64,000 bases of DNA from JAACFF01 sp963701435 (GTDB taxonomy: Bacteria > Chloroflexota > Anaerolineae > Promineifilales > Promineifilaceae). This document shows positions 54,961 to 63,145 of the stretch, in pieces; position 1 is the stretch's first letter; each line of letters begins with the position of its first letter. The DNA lies in NCBI GenBank assembly GCA_963701435.1, contig CAVPAL010000023.1:248001-312000 (forward strand). Reading direction: 5' to 3'. The position numbers and the translations under genes are program-made. The notes under the pieces are model-generated. The model ran no database searches. It saw nothing but the letters and a program-made list of their open reading frames with translations, and had not been told where the DNA came from.

Positions 54961-56262
54961 TTAATCTGCCTGGTTCATTGCCGCTATGATTCCCAAGTTA
55001 AACCACAACAACAGGGTTGGTTTTGCTCCCAAGGCAACTGTATCTACAAAGCCGTAAACATGAAATGCTAGCAAACAGCCTAACAAACCCAGCGTTGTTA
55101 CTTGGAAAGCTGTTTTTCGCCGCATAATTTGCCATCCAATCATGAACGCCAATCCCACCAGCGATAGGTAGGCAATCAGCCCCGGTAGGCCAATGTCCAG
55201 GGCTACTTGTAAAAAGATATTGTGGGCATGGGCAATGTCTTCTGTCACGGGGATATCAATTGGATAAAGTCGAAACACAACCTGTCGAAAACTGCCGAGC
55301 CCTGTTCCGGTGAAAGGGAAGTCAGAAACGGCCGTTATTGCCCACGGCCAGATTTGCTTGCGGAAATTTAATGTGCTCAACGAGCCAACGGCGGTTTGTT
55401 GTGGGGGTTCTTGCCAAATCTCCAGCAGGTTATTGGAGCCAATCCAGAATAATCCGGCTGCCAGCACAAGCAACAAACAAATCAGGGCGACCAGCAGGCC
55501 TCTTCTGGTCGCGCCGGATGACCGCTGCCACATCCAAATGAACAACATGAATACCGCCGCAGCCGCAAAGCCGAGCCAGCCACTGCGAGATTGGGAAAGC
55601 GCCAATGCCAGCAGCGCGAACACCAGGCTTATTATTAAAGCGGCCGTCAGCCAGCCGCGACGGAAAAAAGCTGGGCGCTGCATTAATAACGCGGCCAACA
55701 AGGGCAAATACAGCATGATCGTCCCGGCGATCTGATTGGGATGTACGCCCTCAATAACGCCCCCTGCAATGCCGGTAATGGGCGTAAGCACAGCCGGCAG
55801 GTTTCCCAGCACCGGTACATTTGAATATGCTTTCAGCAGCCAATCTGCATTTAGCAGGCCAACAAAGGTATAGCCCAAACCGGCAAGCAGCATCACAACG
55901 ACGGCCCAATTGACCTGATTGGCGTTTAAGACAAACATGACCAGATAACGCCAAAGCGTAATGCCTAAAATCAAACCGGTTGCTTTCGGGTAGGTCAACC
56001 TCGGATCGGCCGTTACCAAAATTCCGACCAGCACAGCCAGACAAAAGGCAAGCAAACTAACATTGAACGGCGATAGCCTCAAGACAGGTAAATTTTTGTT
56101 CCAGAGGGGACGCAGCCAAATAAGAATAACCAGAATGAGCGCAGCAAGGGTTGCGGCTGTGGAAAAAGTTGGGAAAAGCAAAAATGGGGTGATTGCCAGC
56201 AAAACCAGGCCCTCACCCCATCCTAATCGGCGCCAGATTAAAGCATCCCGTTCAGTAGGCAC
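54961..56262 (-). CDS. O-antigen ligase family protein
   Basis: A 433-residue protein with about 12 membrane helices. GTG 56262 is chosen because the longer frame to 56382 overlaps the upstream gene by 130 bases. It contains the Wzy_C region with the large loop (FRKQIWPWAITAVSDFPFTGTGLGSFR) and AHAHNIFLQVALDIGLPG, which are diagnostic. Such proteins polymerise or ligate lipid-linked glycans at the outer membrane face. It overlaps the sugar-phosphotransferase gene by 11 bases, forming one operon. Confidence 0.85.
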   Translation of the reverse strand: MPTERDALIWRRLGWGEGLVLLAITPFLLFPTFSTAATLAALILVILIWLRPLWNKNLPVLRLSPFNVSLLAFCLAVLVGILVTADPRLTYPKATGLILGITLWRYLVMFVLNANQVNWAVVVMLLAGLGYTFVGLLNADWLLKAYSNVPVLGNLPAVLTPITGIAGGVIEGVHPNQIAGTIMLYLPLLAALLMQRPAFFRRGWLTAALIISLVFALLALALSQSRSGWLGFAAAAVFMLFIWMWQRSSGATRRGLLVALICLLLVLAAGLFWIGSNNLLEIWQEPPQQTAVGSLSTLNFRKQIWPWAITAVSDFPFTGTGLGSFRQVVFRLYPIDIPVTEDIAHAHNIFLQVALDIGLPGLIAYLSLVGLAFMIGWQIMRRKTAFQVTTLGLLGCLLAFHVYGFVDTVALGAKPTLLLWFNLGIIAAMNQAD

Positions 56263-57658
56263 CTTTGCCTCGCACAACGACCCAGGGCGTCTTGAGCAAG
56301 ATGTAAATATCCATCCAAAGGGAATAATTTTGGATGTAGTAAATATCATCTTCAGTGTGTAAATGGAGTGGTTTATCGGCACGGCCGTTAATCTGCCACC
56401 AGCCGGTCATGCCCTGCGGAACTGCAAAGCGTTTGTGCTGCCATGGCTCATATTGTCCAACCAGCATCGGCAGCTCAGGTCGCGGACCAACCAGACTCAT
56501 GTCCCCCTTGAGTACGTTAAATAACTGCGGGATTTCATCCAGGCTGGTGCGGCGAATAAAACGGCCAATGCGGGTAACGCGAGGATCATCGGCTGTTTTA
56601 TAGATAACATTGCCCTGCAAATCTACTTTAATGACCTGTTCTTGCATCTTTTCCGCATCAACAATCATGGAGCGGAATTTGTACATATTAAATAAACGGC
56701 CGTTTTCACCAACCCGCTGCTGCCGAAAAATGATTGGGCCGGATGAATCAATCTTAATCGCCAACGCAATTACCGTCAGCAAAGGCAAAATCAACAACAT
56801 CAAAAACGCGCCAATTACCAGGTCAAATATCCGTTTTATCAGGCGCTGCACTTCGTTTAAAGCCGGGTCGCGCAAATTGATCATGGGAACGCCCCCAAAA
56901 TCTTCTGCACGCGCTTGATAAAGCGCCAGGCTGAAATAATCCGGCACAACCCGCACGTGTACCGGTAACCCATGCAATGCCAGAACCAGTTCGTTCAAGC
57001 GCGAATGGGCAGGCTGCGGTAATGCAATAACAACGTCATCAACTCGTTGATCTTCTACAACACGGCGCGCAAAACCAATTCTTGCGATAATGGGTACGCC
57101 GTTCACCGTAGATTTCTCTTTGTCATCCAGATAACCTATCAGGTGCAGCCCTGTCCACGAGCGCGCTAAAATCATTTCGCCAACCTGACGCCCAACCCTG
57201 CTGGCGCCAATAATGAGCACGCGCCGTTCGGCCGCCGGGGCATCCACAAAACGAAAGGTCAGGCGAGCAATCACACGCCAGCCAATGATCAGTACAACAT
57301 TTATCACCAAAAACGACACAAACAGCCAGCGCGAAAATTCACGAAAGGTCAGGAAAAACAAACCGGCGCTGATGAGCGCAGCCAGCAAACCACCAAGGCT
57401 CACTGTTTGGAATTCCTCAACAAAACGGTAAGTACGTTTGGGATCGTAAACTGATACAACTAAAAATACAGTTGCCCACAAGATAGGTACGACCACATAA
57501 ACCCAGAACGGCAATGATATGTATTGTAGCGGGATCATTAGTGGAAGTTGTGGGAGGTTCGTACGCAAAGACACGGCTGCTGCCAGGGCAATTGCTGTCA
57601 TTACCATATCCAGCGCCATTGAGAAAACAGCATAATTAACGCTGAACCGCCGGAGCAT
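56252..57658 (-). CDS. Polyprenyl glycosylphosphotransferase (WcaJ-like)
   Basis: A 468-residue protein with four or five N-terminal helices, a CoA-binding-like Rossmann domain (RVLIIGASRVGRQV) and a C-terminal catalytic domain after a further helix. The domain contains KRIFDLVIGAFLMLLILPL, MYKFRSM, RRTSLDEIPQLFNVLKGDMSLVGPRPE and GMTGWWQINGR. It attaches the first sugar-phosphate to undecaprenyl phosphate to begin exopolysaccharide or O-antigen synthesis. The O-antigen ligase gene follows with overlap. Confidence 0.92.
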   Translation of the reverse strand: MLRRFSVNYAVFSMALDMVMTAIALAAAVSLRTNLPQLPLMIPLQYISLPFWVYVVVPILWATVFLVVSVYDPKRTYRFVEEFQTVSLGGLLAALISAGLFFLTFREFSRWLFVSFLVINVVLIIGWRVIARLTFRFVDAPAAERRVLIIGASRVGRQVGEMILARSWTGLHLIGYLDDKEKSTVNGVPIIARIGFARRVVEDQRVDDVVIALPQPAHSRLNELVLALHGLPVHVRVVPDYFSLALYQARAEDFGGVPMINLRDPALNEVQRLIKRIFDLVIGAFLMLLILPLLTVIALAIKIDSSGPIIFRQQRVGENGRLFNMYKFRSMIVDAEKMQEQVIKVDLQGNVIYKTADDPRVTRIGRFIRRTSLDEIPQLFNVLKGDMSLVGPRPELPMLVGQYEPWQHKRFAVPQGMTGWWQINGRADKPLHLHTEDDIYYIQNYSLWMDIYILLKTPWVVVRGKGAY

Positions 57659-57747
57659 GTTGCCCTCCTATTTCGATTCTTCCTTAATTTTTACAAAACA
57701 AAATGATTATAACGTTGTTCACCGCCGATGCAATTGGACTTATTGCT

Positions 57748-58431
57748 TTATAATGCATCCCGACATTCGTTAAAAACGTCCATCAGATCGCCCATATTGT
57801 GCCCGCTCATCGGCTCGCCATGCCCGCAGGCAATTGTTGCCGGGGCCAGCTCTAATAAACGGATAGCTGAAAGATTAGCGGCTTCCTCATCGGCTGTAAT
57901 GCGCGCAGGCGTCCGATGTAAACGGCCGTCACGCGTATCCAGTGCATCTCCGGCAAACAAAATGCCCTTAGCAGGGCTGAAAAAGGAAAAATGATCTGGC
58001 GTGTGGCCTGGCGTCGCCATTACTCGCAAGCCTCCCCAAACAGGAATCTCATCTGCATCTGAAAATGTGGTGATACTGGCGGCATCAACCTTTTTGTATT
58101 TTATGAATGTGTTAATAAACCATTGTATCAAACGCGGCAAATGTTCGGGTGAGCGTCCTTGGGGCAGTAATACGGTCGTTTCCGCTCCTGCAAAAACGGT
58201 TGCATTCGTTGCCGCTTGAACACGCGCCAGACTGCCGACATGGTCAATATCTGCATGAGTTACCAGAATTTGCTTTAATTTAGCCGGCTGTAGCGCTTCG
58301 ACAGCAGCCATGATGACATCATAATCGCCCGGCATGCCGGCGTCAATCAACGTGAGGCCGTCTTCTTCAGCCAGGAGGTACACATTGCTGCTCCGCCCTT
58401 CAATCCAATGGACGTCAGGCTGGATCTGCAT
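57748..58431 (-). CDS. Metallo-beta-lactamase fold hydrolase
   Basis: A 227-residue protein starting at ATG 58431 (TTG 58446 would also work). Zinc ligands appear in THADIDHVG, in TPGHTPDHFSFF, in AGDALDTRDG and in ACGHGEPM. The overall layout fits glyoxalase II-like enzymes, but the substrate is not known. Its start overlaps the NERD-like gene end by about 17 bases. Confidence 0.87.
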   Translation of the reverse strand: MQIQPDVHWIEGRSSNVYLLAEEDGLTLIDAGMPGDYDVIMAAVEALQPAKLKQILVTHADIDHVGSLARVQAATNATVFAGAETTVLLPQGRSPEHLPRLIQWFINTFIKYKKVDAASITTFSDADEIPVWGGLRVMATPGHTPDHFSFFSPAKGILFAGDALDTRDGRLHRTPARITADEEAANLSAIRLLELAPATIACGHGEPMSGHNMGDLMDVFNECRDAL

Positions 58432-59149
58432 TTTCCTGAACCTCAACTAAATGTGCGGCTTTCTGATCAAAAGCAGCGCGAATAGCATCGTATTCAGCCT
58501 GGGGCATGGGCGGCAATTTATCTTTTTGCTGGCGCAAATACCCTTTCAGCTTGCTGTAATGCATGGCCGGAACGGTTGAATTCTTCAAATCCAACGCGGC
58601 GATATCCTTGGTCGTAAAAACAATCATGGGCGCCATGGGAACTTCTTCAACTGAAGGCGCATTTTTGCGGATGTAGTTGGCCATGCCGCTAAGCATGCGG
58701 TCAACTTCTTTGGTCGGATTTCCCAGTCCTTCTTGGCCAAAGAATTTTCGCATCCCCACACCGCTTTGGCGCCATTTGTCTCCTTCAACGCTGATTTGCC
58801 CTATCTGGTATTTGGCATTGATGATAATCACGCCTGTGGGCAGCAGCAGCACGTGCGGAGCCGGCAGCAAATAATGGTATAAACGGCCGTTTTTAGCTAC
58901 CCGTTTGAGCGCTTCATCCAAAACCTCATCCGGACGAGGTTTACGTGAATACCGGTGACCCAGATAAATACCAATTTGCGAAATTGCAAACCCCAGCAAA
59001 AGTGCAAAAGTTTGATAAATTAAAGCATTTTCACTGCCAACAAACAAAAAAATGAGCCCGCTAACCAAAATACCGATACCCAACAGGCTCACATATTGGC
59101 TGATCTTCTTCAAGCGTTCGATGCGTTTTATGTCTCGTAATACAACCAT
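58415..59149 (-). CDS. NERD-like domain membrane protein
   Basis: A 244-residue protein with two N-terminal helices (about 18-60) and a cytoplasmic part containing HVLLLPTGVIIINAKYQIGQISVEGDKW, which resembles the NERD (nuclease-related) fold. The core Asp and Glu residues expected of an active nuclease are not clear, so catalysis is uncertain. Downstream it overlaps the MBL hydrolase gene. Confidence 0.6.
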   Translation of the reverse strand: MVVLRDIKRIERLKKISQYVSLLGIGILVSGLIFLFVGSENALIYQTFALLLGFAISQIGIYLGHRYSRKPRPDEVLDEALKRVAKNGRLYHYLLPAPHVLLLPTGVIIINAKYQIGQISVEGDKWRQSGVGMRKFFGQEGLGNPTKEVDRMLSGMANYIRKNAPSVEEVPMAPMIVFTTKDIAALDLKNSTVPAMHYSKLKGYLRQQKDKLPPMPQAEYDAIRAAFDQKAAHLVEVQENADPA

Positions 59150-59253
59150 GATTTTTTTTGCAATTTACGATTGAACGACCCCAACAAATCGTTAATCACC
59201 AGTACCTCGACTTCATGATTTTGAGGGATCTGAATAGATACAATCATTGCGCG

Positions 59254-60549
59254 TTAATCGTCAATCGCTGCTGCTTCTCCATTTACATAACGTCCCAATA
59301 CCAGGCACGCATTTTGCCCACCCAATCCAAATGAGTTCGACAGCGCCGTTTTCAAATCCGCTTTGCGCGGCGCATTAGGCACATAATCGAGATCACAATC
59401 CGGGTCGGGAGTTTCATAATTCCATGTAGGTGGAATGATACCCTCATGCAAAGCATATGCACAAAAAATAGCCTCAATCGCCCCGGTTCCACCCATTGCA
59501 TGACCCAAAACAGATTTACTACTGCTTACCGGAATTTCATAGGCGCGCTCACCAAAAAATTTCTTAATCGCATAAGTTTCGCTGGCGTCTCCGACGGGCG
59601 TCGATGGGCCGTGGGCATTGATATAATCTACATCCTTGGTGGTCAGATTGGAATCTTGAAGCGCCCAGCGCATTGCACGTACAGCGCCGGCGGCGTAAGG
59701 ATCAGGTACAGCGACATGAAACGCATCCGAGGAAGAGGCGTGGCCTAATACTTCGGCATAAATCTTTGCGCCGCGCGCTATTGCCTGGTCTAGCCGTTCC
59801 AAAATAACAATGCCGGCGCCTTCGCTGAGAACAAATCCATCCCGATCTTTATCAAATGGACGGCTTGCGCGTTCTGGATCATCGTTGTATTTGGTAGAAA
59901 GTGCGCGCATGCGCGCAAAGCCGGCAATTGCGGCCAGATGTATCAAACCCTCAACACCGCCGCTGATGACCATGTCTGATGCGCCGCGCCGGATCATCTC
60001 CAAGGCTTCACCAATCGCCTGTGTGCCGGTGGCGCAGGCAGCCACAACGGTACTGATCGGCCCCAGTGTGCCGAACTCCACGCTGGTATGATGACTGGGC
60101 ATATTGGCCAAAAAACCGGTCATGGCAAATGGGCTGACCCGGTTGTATCCTTTTGAGTGATAAATATCCCAGTTTTCTGTACCGACATCAAATCCGCCCA
60201 CGCCGGTACCGATAAGCACGCCAACCCGTTCAGGATCAGACAGCTTTTCCGGCAGTCCGGCATCGGCGACCGCCATTTGCGCCGCCGCCAGCGTTAACTG
60301 GGAGGCGCGCGACATGCGACGGGCTTCTTTGAAGTTAATATATTTGCCCGGATCGAAATCTTTAACTTCTCCGGCAATCGTTACGGGCAGGCCGGTCGGG
60401 TCAAATTGGGTAATTGGACCTATGCCAGAACGGCCGTTTAACAAACTATCCCAACTCTCCGGCCCCGAATGTCCCAAGGGACTCATCACCCCGATACCAG
60501 TTATGACAATGCGTGGGCGGCCACGATCATCCAAATAACCATTTTCCAT
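59254..60549 (-). CDS. fabF: Beta-ketoacyl-ACP synthase II
   Basis: A 431-residue condensing enzyme. The active-site Cys is in VVAACATGTQA, the first His in NAHGPSTPVGD and the second in SVLGHAMGGTGAIEA; the NSFGLGGQNACLV glycine loop is near the end. FabF elongates acyl-ACP with malonyl-ACP in fatty-acid synthesis. HGPSTP is unusual, because HGTSTP is the common form. It lies just downstream of plsX on the same strand. Confidence 0.93.
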   Translation of the reverse strand: MENGYLDDRGRPRIVITGIGVMSPLGHSGPESWDSLLNGRSGIGPITQFDPTGLPVTIAGEVKDFDPGKYINFKEARRMSRASQLTLAAAQMAVADAGLPEKLSDPERVGVLIGTGVGGFDVGTENWDIYHSKGYNRVSPFAMTGFLANMPSHHTSVEFGTLGPISTVVAACATGTQAIGEALEMIRRGASDMVISGGVEGLIHLAAIAGFARMRALSTKYNDDPERASRPFDKDRDGFVLSEGAGIVILERLDQAIARGAKIYAEVLGHASSSDAFHVAVPDPYAAGAVRAMRWALQDSNLTTKDVDYINAHGPSTPVGDASETYAIKKFFGERAYEIPVSSSKSVLGHAMGGTGAIEAIFCAYALHEGIIPPTWNYETPDPDCDLDYVPNAPRKADLKTALSNSFGLGGQNACLVLGRYVNGEAAAIDD

Positions 60550-60643
60550 ATATTGGTATTACTCTCCATTTCTAATTTACCGTGGCAGCGGGCATCTTGA
60601 GGCGGTATCGCAACCGGTCAATAAGCAAGCGTTATCCGGTTGT

Positions 60644-61639
60644 TTAATTTTTAGCGATGCCCTGTGCAATTGCGGCAACAACTTGATTTTGGGCGACGCG
60701 CCGCGCCTGCCCAACAGCCTGTTTGATGGCAAAGGCATTGGAACGGCCGTGTCCTATAATCACAACACCATTCACACCCAAAAGAGGCGCACCGCCTACC
60801 TCATTGGGGTCAAGCTGCTGCCGTACTTTACTAAAAGCGGACCTGGACAACAGGCCGCCAATAGAGCTGATTGGATTGGATGTAATATATTCTCGCAGCA
60901 AATCTGACATGTAACCGGCCACAGCTTCGGCCATTTTCATCATAATGTTACCCGTAAATCCATCGGTTACCGCAACATCTGCGGTTCCCCGCATAAATTC
61001 TTTAGGTTCAATATTGCCAATATAATTTAGTGTGCTGTTTGCAAACAAAGGAATCGTTTCCTGGATTAGTGAATTACCTTTGCCTTCCTCTTCCCCATTC
61101 GAGATGAGGGCAACGCGTGGATTTTGAATGTTCAAAACACGTTCGACATACAGACTGCCCATCAACCCAAATTGGTAGAGGTATTCCGGTTTACAATCTG
61201 CATTGGCGCCGTTGTCGATCAGCAACGGCCGTTCCCGGGTCGGGAAAATCACGCCCAGCGCCGGCCGTTTAATGCCAGGAATACGACCCAAACCAACGCC
61301 GCGCAGCATCGCAACCCCCAGCGCTCCGCCGGTATTTCCGGCCGTGATAAATGCATCCGCCTGCCCGCTTTTAACCAGATTCATCCCTACATGCATCGAC
61401 GAATCACGCTTTTCACGCACAACAAGCGAAGGTTTGTCATCCATTGTAATCTGCTGGCTCGCATGTTGGATTTCAAGCGACAAACCCTGCGTATCATGTT
61501 TAGCCAGTTCAGTCTGGATCACTGCCTCGTCGCCGACCAGAATAACCGTATCGCCAAACTCGCGCGCAGCCAAAACAGCGCCCGCTACATCGGGGACCGG
61601 AAAATGATCGCTTCCCATTGCGTCAACAACTATTCGCAT
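60644..61639 (-). CDS. plsX: Phosphate acyltransferase PlsX
   Basis: A 331-residue protein beginning MRIVVDAMGSDHFPVPDVAGAVLAA with ADAFITAGNTGGALGVAM and DGFTGNIMMKMAEAVAG, all standard for PlsX. It makes acyl-phosphate from acyl-ACP for phospholipid synthesis. The fabF gene follows, a common arrangement; rpmF and fabD, often adjacent, are not seen upstream here. Confidence 0.94.
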   Translation of the reverse strand: MRIVVDAMGSDHFPVPDVAGAVLAAREFGDTVILVGDEAVIQTELAKHDTQGLSLEIQHASQQITMDDKPSLVVREKRDSSMHVGMNLVKSGQADAFITAGNTGGALGVAMLRGVGLGRIPGIKRPALGVIFPTRERPLLIDNGANADCKPEYLYQFGLMGSLYVERVLNIQNPRVALISNGEEEGKGNSLIQETIPLFANSTLNYIGNIEPKEFMRGTADVAVTDGFTGNIMMKMAEAVAGYMSDLLREYITSNPISSIGGLLSRSAFSKVRQQLDPNEVGGAPLLGVNGVVIIGHGRSNAFAIKQAVGQARRVAQNQVVAAIAQGIAKN

Positions 61640-62083
61640 AAGAGCCTGAGTAAATATATATCCACACTTTCCCGGAAGGAAAATAACAATACGCCATTCT
61701 ATAGGCGGGCAAAATTTAAGTCAAACCACCTGGAAATTATCCCACGTCCTGTCCTTGCTGTTTAGTTGAGCGTGTGCTACGATCACGATATTTATTAGGC
61801 GTTCATAATTCAGGCATCATTTAAAGATCATTTTCTGCAAAATGTTTCGATTGCGTAAATAAATTTGAATAAAAACATATTGAGAGTACCAACCCCTTAA
61901 AATTTGCCGTTCTCATGCAGGTTTAGGATGTTGGTCAGGTTCATACAGCAAAGCATCAGCAAAGAATTTTGCGCATCACACCAGCTGCGGCCGGCAGAAA
62001 ATCGATTGTCCAAGCATTGCATCAGTGGCAGTGAACGCCTTCATGGTCGTTCACTGCTTTTTTTGGCATCAAAACAAATTATT
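61640..62083 (+). other. Divergent intergenic region with terminator-bearing leader
   Basis: This 444-base gap must hold the plsX and PIN-TRAM promoters. No gene is supported. A clear intrinsic terminator ends 20 bases before the next start. The preceding ~100 bases (61905-62027) could be a leader or small RNA, but no known class was recognised. Confidence 0.5.
62028..62064 (+). terminator. Intrinsic terminator just upstream of PIN-TRAM gene
   Basis: GCAGTGAACG (62028-62037) and CGTTCACTGC (62048-62057) form a 10-bp stem followed by T7. Its place only 20 bases before a start codon suggests attenuation or the end of a small RNA. Confidence 0.85.
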
Positions 62084-63137
62084 ATGCGATTTAGTACAGA
62101 ATTATTAATTAGAATTCTTGGCGCAATTATCAGCAGCGTCTTTTTGGGTATTTTCGGGAACAGTCTGGCCAAAACGCTTGGCTATTCGACTGATTTATTG
62201 ATTGTTGTTTTTGGCGTAATCGGTGCAATAACAGGATTCATCCTGGCGCCTTACTTTACCGTGCGGCCAATGCGGGCTGTCAAAAAAACCGTGGCCGTGA
62301 TGCCGCCGGAACGCCTGGTGGCCTTGATTGCCGGCATCATGCTCGGCTTGGTTGCGGCGGCATTGTTCTCACTGCCGCTATCTTTGCTGCCTTCCCCTTT
62401 CCGCGAAATTTTGCCGTTAATTTCAGCTCTGGCGCTCTGTTATGTTTCTGTGGTTTTGCTCATGATGCGCCATCGCGACCTGCAAACATTCTTGCAAAAC
62501 TTCCGGCCATCAGCGTCTAAAGAATCAAAAACGCCTGGGAGGGCGCCAGAAGAAGTTATTTTGCTGGATACGAGCGTGATAATCGACGGCCGTATCACCG
62601 ACGTCAGCAAAACCGGCTTCATCCGCGCAACGCTGCTGGTTCCCAATTTTATCTTGCTTGAGCTGCAGCACATTGCCGACAGCGCCGACGCACTGCGGCG
62701 CAATCGCGGGCGGCGCGGGCTGGAGGTGCTCAGTCATTCTGCAAAATGACGCCTCGGTTCCGATTCGCATAACCGATATGGACGTGAGCGAGGTGCGTGA
62801 AGCAGACAGCAAGCTGGTTGCGCTGGCACGCAATTTGCACTGCCCCATCATGACCAACGATTACAACCTGAACCGCGTGGCGGAGTTACAGGGCATCACG
62901 GTCTTGAACATTAACGATCTGGCCAATGCAGTCAAGGCGCTCTATCTGCCGGGTGAAGAAATGGAAGTAAGAATCATTCAGGAAGGCAAAGAATATGGGC
63001 AGGGTGTAGGCTACCTGGAAGATGGCACAATGGTTGTCGTGGAAGACGGCCGTGCCCATATGAACCGTTCCCAACTGGTTGTAGTCACCAAGGTGCTGCA
63101 AACCACGGCCGGCCGCATGATATTTGCCCGGATTTAG
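62084..63137 (+). pseudogene. PIN-TRAM membrane protein (YacL-like), one-base frameshift
   Basis: About 351 residues when repaired. ATG 62084 starts RFSTELLIRILGAIIS; four helices fill the first ~135 residues, then a PIN domain (LLDTSVIIDGRITDVSKTG; MTNDYNLNRVAELQ) and a C-terminal TRAM-like domain (EGKEYGQGVGYLEDGTMVVVEDG). This is the YacL/PilT-N layout. The frame breaks near 62738, where dropping one T joins EVLSH to LQNDASVP. The gene is otherwise intact and gltX follows eight bases later, so a sequence error is plausible. Confidence 0.82.
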
Positions 63138-63145
63138 ACAAGCCC

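Noticed and set aside
56262..56382. Longer O-antigen ligase start at 56382
   Set aside because: It would overlap the upstream glycosylphosphotransferase by 130 bases, and the added peptide has no signal or family similarity.
61925..61965. SRP RNA-like segment (GGTCAGGTTCA...AGCA)
   Set aside because: The match covers only a few bases and the conserved GGAA-type tetraloop with its flanking pairs is missing.
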